Source: Roseovarius bejariae
Lineage (GTDB): Bacteria; Pseudomonadota; Alphaproteobacteria; Rhodobacterales; Rhodobacteraceae
Length of the DNA stretch: 64,000 nt
Reading direction: 5' to 3'
Assembly: GCF_009669325.1 (NCBI RefSeq)
Contig: NZ_SZWE01000001.1
Coordinates: forward strand, 2,299,501-2,363,500
In this document: positions 15,319 to 24,352 of the stretch, piece by piece
Layout of the letters: the number at the start of each line of letters is the position of its first letter
Position numbering within the stretch: position 1 is the first letter of the stretch
Notes under the pieces: generated by a model
Databases searched by the model: none
What the model saw: only the letters and a program-made list of their open reading frames with translations
What the model was told of the DNA's origin: nothing
Made by a program: the position numbers and the translations under genes

Positions 15319-17223
15319 ATGAGTTTTGCCTCGCGGCAGGATGCGCTTGATATTCAGAATGAAAAGCCGTGGGAGGAGCGTGACCGACCGGAAACGCTTT
15401 ATGCCATGTTGCGTAACACGGTGGATGTGTTCCCAGACCGACCCGCCATAAGTTACCAGCTGTTGTCTGGAGCGACCGACAAGGCGCAGACCATGACGTG
15501 GCAGCAATTCCATGATCAGGTTTGCCGGGCGGCGAATCTGTTTCGCGATCTCAAAATCGGCGAAGACGACGTTGTGGCGCTTGTGCTGCCCAACTCATTG
15601 GAAACGGCTGTGGCCACGATTGGCGGTGCGATTGCCGGGATCGTGAACCCCATCAATCCCCTGCTGGAACCCGAACAGATCGGCGCGATCCTGCGGGAAA
15701 CCAAGGCCAAGGTCGTTGTCACTCTCAAGGCGTTTCCGAAAACGGACATCGCCCAGAAAACCGCCGAGGCGGTGCGCCATGCGTCGTCTGTTCACACGGT
15801 TCTTGAAATCGACCTGAATCGTTATCTCACGCCGCCAAAAAGCTGGATCGTGCCTTTGGTCCGCCCGAAGAACACGGGCAACCACCACGCGGATGTGAAA
15901 TGTTTTTCCAAGGAATTGGCCAAACAGCCTGTCACGCTTCAGTTCAAGGACAGTGGCAAAGACCGGGTGGCGGCCTATTTCCACACCGGGGGCACGACAG
16001 GGATGCCCAAGGTTGCACAACACCGCTATTCCGGGATGGTTTACAACGGGTGGCTGGGACATCGCCTGTTATTCACAGAAGACGACAGCGTGATGTGCCC
16101 CCTGCCATTGTTCCATGTGTTTGCCTGCCACGTGATCCTCATGGCGATGATCAAATCGGGCGCGCATGTGGTGTTTCCCACGCCTGCGGGCTATCGCGGG
16201 GATGGGGTGTTCGACAATTTCTGGAAATTGCTGGAACGCTGGAAAACAACCTTTGTCATTACCGTCCCGACAGCGGTTTCCGCCTTGATGCAAAGGCCCG
16301 TGGATGCGGATATTTCCATGGTCAAGAACGCGTTCTCCGGTTCGGCACCGATGCCGCTTGAACTGTTCAAGCGGTTCGAGGGTGCCACGGGTATGACGGT
16401 GATCGAAGGATATGGCCTGACGGAGGCGACCTGCCTTGTGTCTTGCAATCCGCCCGCGGGTGAAAAGAAGGTGGGCTCGGTTGGGGTGCCTTTCCCCTAT
16501 ACGGATGTGCGGATCATCAACGTGGGGCCGGATGGCGACCCTGTTGAATGCGCGGCGGACGAGGTGGGGGAAATCTGCATCTCGAACCCGGGGGTTTACG
16601 CGGGAAACACATACACCGAGTCCGAGAAGAACCGCGACCTTTACCATTACGGAACGCATCTGCGCACAGGAGATTTGGGGCGGATTGATCCCGATGGGTA
16701 TCTCTGGATCACCGGACGTGCCAAGGATCTGATCATTCGCGGCGGTCACAACATCGACCCCGCGGATATCGAAGAGGCGCTATTGGCGCATCATGATGTG
16801 GCCATGGCGGGTGCGATTGGCCAGCCCGACGCACATGCCGGCGAAATCCCCTGTGCCTATGTCGAGTTGATCGAAGGCGGCACCGTCACGGGTGAGGAGC
16901 TGCGCGAGCACTGCAAGGTTCACGTGCATGAGCGTGCCGCCATACCCAAGCACATCGAGGTGCTGGATGAATTGCCCAAGACTGCCGTGGGCAAGGTATT
17001 TAAACCCGATCTGCGCAAGCGGGCGATCACGCGGATTTACAATGCGGCGCTTGAAGAGGCCGGGTTGAACGCCCGCGTGGTCAGTGTGGCAGACACCAAG
17101 AAACGCGGCCTCGTCGCAGAGGTCGAAAAGTCCGGCGATGTGGATGAAGAGGCCGTATCGCATGTGCTGGGGCAATTCGTGAGGCCATGGGAATGGGTTA
17201 CCGAGGCGCAGACCGAGGAATAG
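15319..17223 (+). CDS. Acyl-CoA synthetase (AMP-forming)
   Basis: 634 residues, adenylate-forming ligase. The phosphate-binding motif reads HTGGTTGMPKVAQH (HTGGTTG instead of the commoner YTSGTTG), followed by EGYGLTEATCLV, RTGDLGRIDPDGYLWITGR and the catalytic lysine region PKTAVGKVFKPDLRK. These activate a carboxylic acid to its CoA thioester with ATP. Length and a long C-terminal tail suggest a medium/long or branched acyl substrate, but it is not assignable. Start at the ATG 15319 with GGGGAGGA upstream. Stands alone before a strong terminator. Confidence 0.85.
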   Translation: MSFASRQDALDIQNEKPWEERDRPETLYAMLRNTVDVFPDRPAISYQLLSGATDKAQTMTWQQFHDQVCRAANLFRDLKIGEDDVVALVLPNSLETAVATIGGAIAGIVNPINPLLEPEQIGAILRETKAKVVVTLKAFPKTDIAQKTAEAVRHASSVHTVLEIDLNRYLTPPKSWIVPLVRPKNTGNHHADVKCFSKELAKQPVTLQFKDSGKDRVAAYFHTGGTTGMPKVAQHRYSGMVYNGWLGHRLLFTEDDSVMCPLPLFHVFACHVILMAMIKSGAHVVFPTPAGYRGDGVFDNFWKLLERWKTTFVITVPTAVSALMQRPVDADISMVKNAFSGSAPMPLELFKRFEGATGMTVIEGYGLTEATCLVSCNPPAGEKKVGSVGVPFPYTDVRIINVGPDGDPVECAADEVGEICISNPGVYAGNTYTESEKNRDLYHYGTHLRTGDLGRIDPDGYLWITGRAKDLIIRGGHNIDPADIEEALLAHHDVAMAGAIGQPDAHAGEIPCAYVELIEGGTVTGEELREHCKVHVHERAAIPKHIEVLDELPKTAVGKVFKPDLRKRAITRIYNAALEEAGLNARVVSVADTKKRGLVAEVEKSGDVDEEAVSHVLGQFVRPWEWVTEAQTEE

Positions 17224-17245
17224 GTCTGCATCGGTGCCAAAAGAC

Positions 17246-17270
17246 AAGGGCCGGCAAGTGACCGGCCCTT
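17246..17270. terminator. Rho-independent terminator
   Basis: 9-bp stem AAGGGCCGG (17246-17254) / CCGGCCCTT (17262-17270), 7-base loop, followed by TTT. Ends the acyl-CoA synthetase gene and probably, in the other direction, the convergent MORN gene. Confidence 0.85.
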
Positions 17271-17291
17271 TTTCGTGGTTTTGAACGTGCC

Positions 17292-18728
17292 CTATTCGCT
17301 GGTGGTATCGGTATTGTCACCGTCATCGGCGGGGCTTGTGGCCTCGGTCAGGGCACCATCCTGCCAGCGACCTGAGGCTTCCTCACCCGTGGCATATCGC
17401 ATTGTGCCTTCGCCCTGACGCTTGCCGTTCAGGAAGGTGCCCTCGTAGACATCGCCGTTGATATAGGTGGCGACGCCTTGGCCGGAAATCTCGCCTTCCT
17501 GCCACTCGCCTTCATAGGTGAAGCCATCGGGCATGGTGATCTTGCCCTGTCCATGGCGCTGCCCGTTCGCAAACTGACCTTCATAGATCGTGCCGTCGGG
17601 GTAGGTCGCAGTCCCTTGGCCGTGGCGTTGTCCGTCGCGCCATTGCCCTTCATAGCGGTAGCCATCGGCATAGGTCATCACGCCATGGCCGTGGTTCTTG
17701 GCGTTCTTGAATTCGCCTTCATAGACAAGCCCATTGGGATAGGTCGCCTTGCCTTGCCCGTCGATGACGCCGCCGCTCCATTCCCCGTCATAGGTTGAGC
17801 CATCGGGGTAGACGATCTTGCCCTGTCCATTGGCAAGGTCATCGCGGAACTCGCCCTCGTAGACCGAGCCATCGGGGTAGGTCACCTTGCCTTGCCCCGA
17901 GATTTTGCCAGCCACCCATGAGCCTTCGTATCGATAGCCGTCGACCCCGGTGAATACGCCTTGACCATGGCGGCGGTCATCCTGGAAATCGCCTTCGTAG
18001 ACATCCCCGTTTTCATAGGTGACCTTGCCCTTGCCCTCGCGCCGGCCACTGACAAGCTGACCCTCGTAGATATCGCCATTGGGTTGGATCAGGCGGCCTT
18101 CGCCGTCGATCTGACCCTCTTTCCAAAGACCCTCGTAGATAAGGCCATCGGGCATGGTCAGCTTCCCTTCGCCGTGCCGTGCCCCGCGTTGCACGGCGCC
18201 TTCGTACACCGCCTCGTCGGGATAGGTGATCGTGGCCTGACCTTCCTTCACGCCATTGACCCACTCGCCCTCGTAGACATAGCCGCCCGGGCTTTCCATC
18301 CGGCCCTGCCCGTGGTGCATGGCGTTGCGAAAGCCACCTTCATAACGCGTTCCATTGGCATAGACGGCCACGCCCTGTCCGGTGATCTTGCCATCGGCCC
18401 ATGTGCCCTCGTAGGTGCCGCCATCGGTAAAGACGATCTTGCCCACCCCGTTGGGTTTGCCTTTTTCGAACTCGCCCTCGTAAACCGAACCATTCGGAAA
18501 GCGGGCAACGCCCTTGCCCTTGATCTCACCATCCACCCACTCGCCGACGTATTCATAGCCGTTGGGCAGGGTGTAGGTGCCGGTACCGTGTTGCAGCCCG
18601 TTCTTGAAGGTGCCTTCATAGACCCCTCCGTCATCATATTGCTTGGTCCGTACTTCGCCATCTTGCGCTTGTGCAAAGCTGGCGATTGTAACCCCGAGCA
18701 AAACGGATGTGATCAGTGATTTTGTCAT
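17292..18728 (-). CDS. Secreted MORN-repeat protein, 18 tandem repeats
   Basis: 478 residues. Signal peptide MTKSLITSVLLGVTIASFAQA, then from residue 37 to 450 eighteen uninterrupted repeats of exactly 23 residues, each of the form YEGxWxxGxxxGxGxxxYPDGxx (first ones YEGTFKNGLQHGTG and YVGEWVDGEIKGKG). A short acidic tail follows (DDGDNTDTTSE). MORN repeats form an elongated curved beta sheet and often contact membranes or other proteins; the signal peptide places it in the periplasm or outside. No catalytic domain is seen. GAGGG ribosome site upstream. Specific function unknown; the 69-bp DNA periodicity makes copy number prone to change. Confidence 0.85.
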   Translation of the reverse strand: MTKSLITSVLLGVTIASFAQAQDGEVRTKQYDDGGVYEGTFKNGLQHGTGTYTLPNGYEYVGEWVDGEIKGKGVARFPNGSVYEGEFEKGKPNGVGKIVFTDGGTYEGTWADGKITGQGVAVYANGTRYEGGFRNAMHHGQGRMESPGGYVYEGEWVNGVKEGQATITYPDEAVYEGAVQRGARHGEGKLTMPDGLIYEGLWKEGQIDGEGRLIQPNGDIYEGQLVSGRREGKGKVTYENGDVYEGDFQDDRRHGQGVFTGVDGYRYEGSWVAGKISGQGKVTYPDGSVYEGEFRDDLANGQGKIVYPDGSTYDGEWSGGVIDGQGKATYPNGLVYEGEFKNAKNHGHGVMTYADGYRYEGQWRDGQRHGQGTATYPDGTIYEGQFANGQRHGQGKITMPDGFTYEGEWQEGEISGQGVATYINGDVYEGTFLNGKRQGEGTMRYATGEEASGRWQDGALTEATSPADDGDNTDTTSE

Positions 18729-18883
18729 AAACTGCCCTCAAAGCCCCGACACGCCCCATGTGGCGGATTAACCGAAATTTAGAGGAGGCACGCAGGGCTG
18801 ACAACGGGTTTTGCCCAAATCGGCTTTCACTTGGGCAACGATCTGCTAAATCTGGCGCAGAATGCAACTCCGGGGGTACGGGC

Positions 18884-20542
18884 ATGTCCGATCGCTTTCG
18901 TCTGACATTGGCGCAATTGAACCCGACAGTGGGGGATATCGACGGCAACGCGGCACAGGCGCGAACCGCTTGGGAGGCTGGAAAACAGGCCGGTGCGAAC
19001 CTTGTGGCGCTGCCCGAGATGTTTATCACCGGGTACAACACCCAGGATCTTGTGATGAAGCCCGCCTTTCACCAAGATGCCATTGCAACGATTGAAACCT
19101 TGGCGCGTGAGTGTGCGGATGGTCCTGCAATGGGCATTGGTGGGCCTGCACTTGAGGGGGCAAGCCTATATAACGCCTATTACATTCTCTCCGGCGGCAA
19201 GATTTCTGCTTGTATACTCAAGCATCACTTGCCCAATGAAACCGTCTTTGACGAAGAGCGTCTGTATGAATCCGGCCCGGTGACCGGGCCCTACACGGTT
19301 GATGGTGTGCGTATCGGCTCGCCCATCTGCGAGGATAGCTGGTTCGAAGATGTCGCGGAAACCTTGGCCGAGACGGGCGCGGAATTCCTTTTGGTTCCAA
19401 ATGGTTCTCCCTACTACCGCGAAAAATTGGCGGTACGACATCAGCTTATGGTGGCGCGTGTGGTCGAGACCGGATTGCCGCTGATCTACCTCAACCTTCT
19501 CGGCGGGCAGGACGATCAAGTATTTGATGGCGGGACCTTCGCGCTCAATCCCGGTGGCGAATTGGCGGTGCAGATGCCGTTGATGAAGGAAGGTATCGCG
19601 CATATCGATCTGGAACGCGGGCCGGATGGGTGGCGCATCGAAAAAGGCGATCTTGCACCGATCCCGGACGCGCATGAGCAGGACTATCACGCCATGGTTC
19701 TGGCCTTGCGCGATTACATGCGGAAAACCGGATTTTCCAAGGTTTTGTTGGGGTTATCGGGTGGAATCGACTCGGCCCTCGTGGCCACGGTGGCGGTCGA
19801 TGCGCTTGGCGCGCAGAACGTGCGTTGTGTCATGCTGCCATCGGAGTACACGGCCGATATTTCGCTACAGGATGCGCAAACCCTCGCGGAAAATCTTGGG
19901 TGTCGGTATGATTTCGTGCCGATCGCAGAGGGGCGGGAGGCGATCACCAATACGCTTGCGCCGCTATTCGAAGGCACTGAACCCAATGTGACCGAGGAGA
20001 ATATCCAGTCGCGGTTGCGGGGGCTGTTGCTTATGGCGATCAGCAACAAGTTCGGCGAGATGCTACTGACCACCGGCAACAAATCCGAGGTCGCCGTGGG
20101 GTATGCCACCATTTATGGCGATATGTCGGGTGGGTATAACCCGTTGAAAGACATGTATAAAACCCGCGTCTTTGAAACCTGCCGCTGGCGCAATGAACAG
20201 CACCGCGACTGGATGCAAGGCCCCGGTGGTGAGGTCATCCCACAACGCATCATCGACCGCCCCCCGAGTGCCGAACTGGCACCGGATCAGAAGGATGAAG
20301 ACAGTTTGCCGGAATATGCGGTTTTGGACGGTATTCTGGAGATTCTGGTGGATCAGGACGGGAGCATCGCCGATTGCGTGGCGGCGGGATATGATCGGGA
20401 CGATGCCAAGCGTGTCGAGCATCTGCTTTATATCTCTGAATACAAACGGTTTCAGTCCGCTCCGGGGACACGTTTATCGAAGCGGGCGTTCTGGCTGGAC
20501 CGGAGATATCCCATCGTCAACCGCTGGCGTGATCCGAGTTGA
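18884..20542 (+). CDS. nadE: Glutamine-dependent NAD+ synthetase
   Basis: 552 residues. N-terminal nitrilase-type glutaminase domain with the catalytic triad E45 (LPEMFITGY), K113 (LKHHLPNE) and C149 (GSPICEDSW); C-terminal synthetase domain with the ATP-binding loop SGGIDS at 292-297 and TGNKSEVAVGYATIYGDMSGG near 400. It amidates nicotinate adenine dinucleotide to NAD+. The ATG at 18884 starts MSDRFRLTLAQLNPTVGDI, the conserved beginning of the glutaminase domain, so the longer open frame upstream is not used. Confidence 0.95.
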   Translation: MSDRFRLTLAQLNPTVGDIDGNAAQARTAWEAGKQAGANLVALPEMFITGYNTQDLVMKPAFHQDAIATIETLARECADGPAMGIGGPALEGASLYNAYYILSGGKISACILKHHLPNETVFDEERLYESGPVTGPYTVDGVRIGSPICEDSWFEDVAETLAETGAEFLLVPNGSPYYREKLAVRHQLMVARVVETGLPLIYLNLLGGQDDQVFDGGTFALNPGGELAVQMPLMKEGIAHIDLERGPDGWRIEKGDLAPIPDAHEQDYHAMVLALRDYMRKTGFSKVLLGLSGGIDSALVATVAVDALGAQNVRCVMLPSEYTADISLQDAQTLAENLGCRYDFVPIAEGREAITNTLAPLFEGTEPNVTEENIQSRLRGLLLMAISNKFGEMLLTTGNKSEVAVGYATIYGDMSGGYNPLKDMYKTRVFETCRWRNEQHRDWMQGPGGEVIPQRIIDRPPSAELAPDQKDEDSLPEYAVLDGILEILVDQDGSIADCVAAGYDRDDAKRVEHLLYISEYKRFQSAPGTRLSKRAFWLDRRYPIVNRWRDPS

Positions 20543-20559
20543 GCGGCCCGGGACAATTT

Positions 20560-20639
20560 TCGTACGACTCGTACGATTTTACCGCGATTTTCGTACGAAA
20601 CTCAGGGCACATTGAACGAGCGTCGTACGAGTCGTACGA
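20560..20639. repeat. Array of five TCGTACGA palindromes
   Basis: The 8-bp palindrome TCGTACGA occurs at 20560-20567, 20569-20576, 20591-20598, 20623-20630 and 20632-20639. The outer copies form two pairs with 9-bp spacing, and the pairs (20560-20576 and 20623-20639) are exact reverse complements of each other (TCGTACGACTCGTACGA and its complement). It occupies the 216-bp gap between nadE and the next gene. Could be operators for the downstream gene, a protein-binding array or a cruciform; not a known family to me. Confidence 0.75.
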
Positions 20640-20758
20640 AACTTCGCCCGTGATGCGCCGGAGCGTGGTCATAATTTGACCGTCCGGCCCTTGCCAAAGG
20701 CGGCGGAAATTCGGACATGTTTACGCGAGTTTAACCTTTAAAGCGGTAGCCTTCCGAT

Positions 20759-23149
20759 ATGCCTCTTCTGCGTCGTTGTCTGCGTCCTGTTCTGTGCGTT
20801 TGCCTTGTTCTTTTTCCTTCGCTTGTCCTGTCGGAAACCATGCCGCCAGTTTCTAGACTGGGTGGTCATACGCTTATTGCCGCCACGGCCGAAAGCGGGG
20901 CGGTCTGGTCGGTTTATCTGGGAAAGAATGGCGAGGCGGAGTTTACCTATGCGAATGGCACCCGAAACAGTGTGCCATGGCGCAGGGCGGATCGGGATGT
21001 GCTGTGCTTTCGGTTCGAGGCCGGGGCCAAGGAGGTGTGCAAAGGCGCGAAACAATACGGTATCGGACGTGGTTGGGCGACGGTCGCGCGTGCGGGGGAT
21101 GGCTGGCGCTTGGTGGGGGATGATCCGCTTGGGTCCTCGCGTCTTTTGACCGCGCGAAAGGGGCGGATGCCGCATGATCCAACCTCGTGGAAAGGGGACC
21201 TGCGTGAAAGCCTTCCGGGGCGGCTTTATTTCGACGTGGGCGAGATCACGGCGCTTGAGGTCCGGCCCGATGGTATGGGGGCCTATATCACGACCGGCTC
21301 AGATTTCGAGGCTGAGGCCAGCGTTGACTCACATGCTGTTTGCCTTGGGCGCGAGTGTCTTGACGTGTCGATCGAAAAGGGGCGTCTGGTGCTGCGCGAA
21401 CGCGGCGACCCGGAGCCCGAGGGCGTATTGCTTTATCTTGCGAAGGGACAATTCGAAACGCCGCGCAATCGCGGGGATAACGAGGATAGCCCGGCCCCGC
21501 AGGTTTCGCAGGTGCCAGACGAGGCCCCGGAGCCTGACCCGAAACAAGAGATGCCGCGCTTCACGCTTGCGCCATCGGAGGATTACACCCTTGTGCTGAG
21601 CGATAGTGTCAACGTTGCAGCCGCCGCGCATTATTCACAGCCCGGCTTTACGATGCCGCTTGCCATCGTGCCGGACCCGCGCGGCGGTGTGCAGCTTCAC
21701 GTCGACGGGAAACCCCTGACCGATCAGTTCCGGCCCGAGGCGGCGAAGATCGTTATCACCACGGATGGTGGCGCGCTGATCTGGTTCCGGATGGCGCACC
21801 CGGAGGGGGAGTGCGATAGCTGGCTGCGTTGGGTCGTGGCAGACAAGGGAGGCAAGGATGCGCGCCTGTCGGATATGTTCAATGTCTGCGGTGAGGCGGT
21901 TGATCTTGAGGTCAGGAACGTCCCTTTCGGAATCGCGGTGTTGAATACGGCGCGGTCTGATAGTGATCTCTATACACTGCCCAAGATGCCGACGGCTGCG
22001 CTTTGGTCCACGGTGGCCTCGCCGCTGCGTATCAAGGGGGAGAATACCTTTGGCACCTTTCACGGGACCATCGTCACCCGGCCCGAAACCGAATACCGCA
22101 CCGGCGCGCCGGTGATGCACCAGATGAGTGCCGAAGAGATCGAGGCGGAGCGCAAGAAGAACGCGCCGCCGCCCCCCGAGGTGGACTATCCGTGGGTCGG
22201 GTGGTCGGCCGATGTGACCCCGATTAAGCCGCGACTCTGGGAGCGCCTTGAAGACACCGAGGTGGATTTCAAGGATGGCGCGCCACGGATCGGCGGCAAG
22301 GTTCTGGTGCCGGGGTTTGCCCCCGACAGTGCCCGTATCGTGGCGGTGACCGAGGCCTATGTCCTGATCCGGTTTTCCGGCCCGATGCTGCCCAAGGGCT
22401 GCGAGGAGGCCTATCGCTGGCTTTGGGTGACGGGGCCGAATTATGGGCGTTTGTCGAAGGCTTTCGGCGCCTGTACCGCGACCGATGAGGTCGAGGTGAC
22501 ATGGGACGGCGCGCGGATCGACGCGACGCTCACGCCGGAAAGTGGTGTGCCCTCGACCTTCCGTATTTTCCCGGGTCGCAATGATACGTCCCGCGCGCTG
22601 TCGGTGTCGGTGCAATCCGGCCCGTCGGTGGAGATTCCCCTGCCGGAGGAAGAGGATTGGAAGGGGATCGAGCGGCGCGCGGCAGAGGAGCGCCGCCAAG
22701 CCGAAGAGGCCGAGGCCAAACGCGCGCGAGAGGAAAAGAAGCGGCAGCGCGCAGAGGCGATTGCCGCCCGTCGCCAACCCGCATCACCGACAGGGGCGCT
22801 GGATGGTGGAAATTTCTTTGACATTCTTGCGCTTGAGCCGGTGCAATCGGCCATTCGCGCCGAAGACAACGGGGCGGATATACTTGAGTTGTTCGACAGT
22901 TCCTTCGACACGGTGACGCGACTGCCGGAAAATCGGCGGGTGCAGGATGTTTACATCGGCGTCACCTGTGGGCCGGATGGCTGCCGGGAGTTATTGTCGG
23001 TTCTGTTCTATGACAGCCGTGCGAAAACCGCTCTGGGCTTTCTTTTCGCGGGCTTTGGCGCGGTGCCGTTTGGCAATGCGCATACCCTCGACAAAGCCCT
23101 TCTGGACGCCGAAATTGAAAGGGCCATGGGGTATCTGAAAGAAGAGTGA
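20759..23149 (+). CDS. Large secreted protein of unknown function with a duplicated domain
   Basis: 796 residues, not recognised. N-terminal signal peptide (hydrophobic VLCVCLVLFPSLVLS, cut near residue 25). Residues about 314-390 and 508-580 look like two copies of one domain: each has K-I/V-V...ALIWFR or YVLIRF, a W/Y-rich LRWVV or YRWLWV strand, then ARLSDMF or GRLSKAF, with a cysteine pair 24-25 residues apart (C352/C377 and C548/C572). Between lies a proline-rich linker. A highly charged helix (EERRQAEEAEAKRAREEKKR) spans about 635-672, and a C-terminal domain runs 680-796. Preceded by the TCGTACGA array, followed by a strong terminator; apparently monocistronic. Confidence 0.7.
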   Translation: MPLLRRCLRPVLCVCLVLFPSLVLSETMPPVSRLGGHTLIAATAESGAVWSVYLGKNGEAEFTYANGTRNSVPWRRADRDVLCFRFEAGAKEVCKGAKQYGIGRGWATVARAGDGWRLVGDDPLGSSRLLTARKGRMPHDPTSWKGDLRESLPGRLYFDVGEITALEVRPDGMGAYITTGSDFEAEASVDSHAVCLGRECLDVSIEKGRLVLRERGDPEPEGVLLYLAKGQFETPRNRGDNEDSPAPQVSQVPDEAPEPDPKQEMPRFTLAPSEDYTLVLSDSVNVAAAAHYSQPGFTMPLAIVPDPRGGVQLHVDGKPLTDQFRPEAAKIVITTDGGALIWFRMAHPEGECDSWLRWVVADKGGKDARLSDMFNVCGEAVDLEVRNVPFGIAVLNTARSDSDLYTLPKMPTAALWSTVASPLRIKGENTFGTFHGTIVTRPETEYRTGAPVMHQMSAEEIEAERKKNAPPPPEVDYPWVGWSADVTPIKPRLWERLEDTEVDFKDGAPRIGGKVLVPGFAPDSARIVAVTEAYVLIRFSGPMLPKGCEEAYRWLWVTGPNYGRLSKAFGACTATDEVEVTWDGARIDATLTPESGVPSTFRIFPGRNDTSRALSVSVQSGPSVEIPLPEEEDWKGIERRAAEERRQAEEAEAKRAREEKKRQRAEAIAARRQPASPTGALDGGNFFDILALEPVQSAIRAEDNGADILELFDSSFDTVTRLPENRRVQDVYIGVTCGPDGCRELLSVLFYDSRAKTALGFLFAGFGAVPFGNAHTLDKALLDAEIERAMGYLKEE

Positions 23150-23168
23150 AACCGCCCGGCGGGCGGGT

Positions 23169-23195
23169 AAGGCCCCGGGGCAAACCCGGGGCCTT
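23169..23195. terminator. Bidirectional rho-independent terminator
   Basis: Perfect 11-bp stem AAGGCCCCGGG (23169-23179) / CCCGGGGCCTT (23185-23195), 5-base loop, between the convergent large secreted protein gene and the saccharopine dehydrogenase gene. Confidence 0.85.
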
Positions 23196-23206
23196 GATGA
23201 ATGCGC

Positions 23207-24349
23207 TTAAGCGAGGTGGTCGACCACGGCGAGGTGTTGGGCGAGTTTGCCAACTTCGCCCAGGTACCGTTCCACGAGGGCTGGATCGTTCGGGGCGGGG
23301 GACACGCCCGGCTCGATCTCGCCGTTCAGCACGGATTCGATGGCCAGCGACACAGGGATCGAGACAAGCCGCGCCATGGCGGTGCCGTTCTCGTCGCCCC
23401 ATGCGTCCATGACATAGGTCTTGTGCCAGACGGTTTTGCCGTCGCGCTCGGCCTTGAGCGAGACACAGAGCACGACGCGGTCGGGCTCGCCCTCGTCATA
23501 GGCGTTCTCGGCCCAGAACTGATCGGACATTTCCTTGAGCCGCGCCTCGCCTGCCTCGCCTTCCAGCGTTTCGATCTCGCGGAAGACGTCGGCCCAGGCC
23601 TCGGTCCAACCGTTGAGGCGCAGGGTGCCGCGGACGAATTGCTTGACCCGCCAGTCGGGGGAGAACTGGTAATCCTCCATGAAGGGGATGGAATCGCGGT
23701 TGGGGTAGACCTCGAAGGTCTCGGCCTCGGGTAGGGGGGCGGTGTAGCTGCTGATCGCGTCCCACGGGCGGGCGACGTTGAGTTCCTCGAAGTCGCGGAC
23801 GGAGCGGGACGGGGAACGCAGGGCCTTGAGCACGCCCAAGGGGGACCAGCTGAACTTGTAGCGGAAGGGGTTGGGGGTTTTGGGAATCCCGCCGCAGTAG
23901 GAAATGAAGCTGAGGTCATTGTCGGGCGAGTAGGCATCGGAAGCCTTGTAGTCGGCTACGAGGTGATGCGCCATCAGGTGGTCGATACCCGGATCGAGGC
24001 CGATTTCGTTGACGGCACAGATGCCGCGCACGACGGCCTTGGCGTGCAGCGCGCGCATTTCCGGTGCGATGTAGGAGCTTGAGACGAAATGCGCCCCCTT
24101 GTTGATGCACATTTCGGCCAGCGGCACGTGCCAGTCGCCGGGCAACATGGAGACCACCAGATCGCCCTCGGAGACCTCGCCCGAGAGGGTGTCGAAATCG
24201 AAGGCTTTGATGTTGTCCGTGAGGTCGCCCACGGCGGCCTGGGCCTTGTCGGTCGAGCGGTTCCAGACGCAGATGTCGTGGCCCGCCTTGATCAGGCGGC
24301 GAAGCCCGGGGATGGCCGAAAGGCCGGTGCCGCACCAGTGAATTGTCAT
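23207..24349 (-). CDS. Saccharopine dehydrogenase (LYS9-like, glutamate-forming type)
   Basis: 380 residues. Starts with a short Rossmann beginning HWCGTGLSAIPGLRRLIKAG, then VVSMLPGDWHVPLAEMCI, VNEIGLDPGIDHLMAHHL and SYCGGIPKTPNPFRYKFSWS, all typical of saccharopine reductase/dehydrogenase (LYS9 / SDH domain of plant and animal LKR/SDH). In the catabolic direction it oxidises saccharopine to glutamate and aminoadipate semialdehyde. It starts 3 bp after the lysine-forming enzyme gene ends, so the two steps are encoded together. Confidence 0.85.
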   Translation of the reverse strand: MTIHWCGTGLSAIPGLRRLIKAGHDICVWNRSTDKAQAAVGDLTDNIKAFDFDTLSGEVSEGDLVVSMLPGDWHVPLAEMCINKGAHFVSSSYIAPEMRALHAKAVVRGICAVNEIGLDPGIDHLMAHHLVADYKASDAYSPDNDLSFISYCGGIPKTPNPFRYKFSWSPLGVLKALRSPSRSVRDFEELNVARPWDAISSYTAPLPEAETFEVYPNRDSIPFMEDYQFSPDWRVKQFVRGTLRLNGWTEAWADVFREIETLEGEAGEARLKEMSDQFWAENAYDEGEPDRVVLCVSLKAERDGKTVWHKTYVMDAWGDENGTAMARLVSIPVSLAIESVLNGEIEPGVSPAPNDPALVERYLGEVGKLAQHLAVVDHLA

Positions 24350-24352
24350 CGC

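Noticed and set aside
17292..18719. Long plus-strand open frames opposite the MORN gene
   Set aside because: They are shadows of the minus-strand gene: their repeated ALV/DIA pattern follows from the 69-bp MORN periodicity, and the minus frame has a signal peptide and perfect repeats.
20560..20639. CRISPR array or origin iterons
   Set aside because: Units are only 8 bp, palindromic and irregularly spaced with no spacers; no replication gene, DnaA box or cas gene is near.
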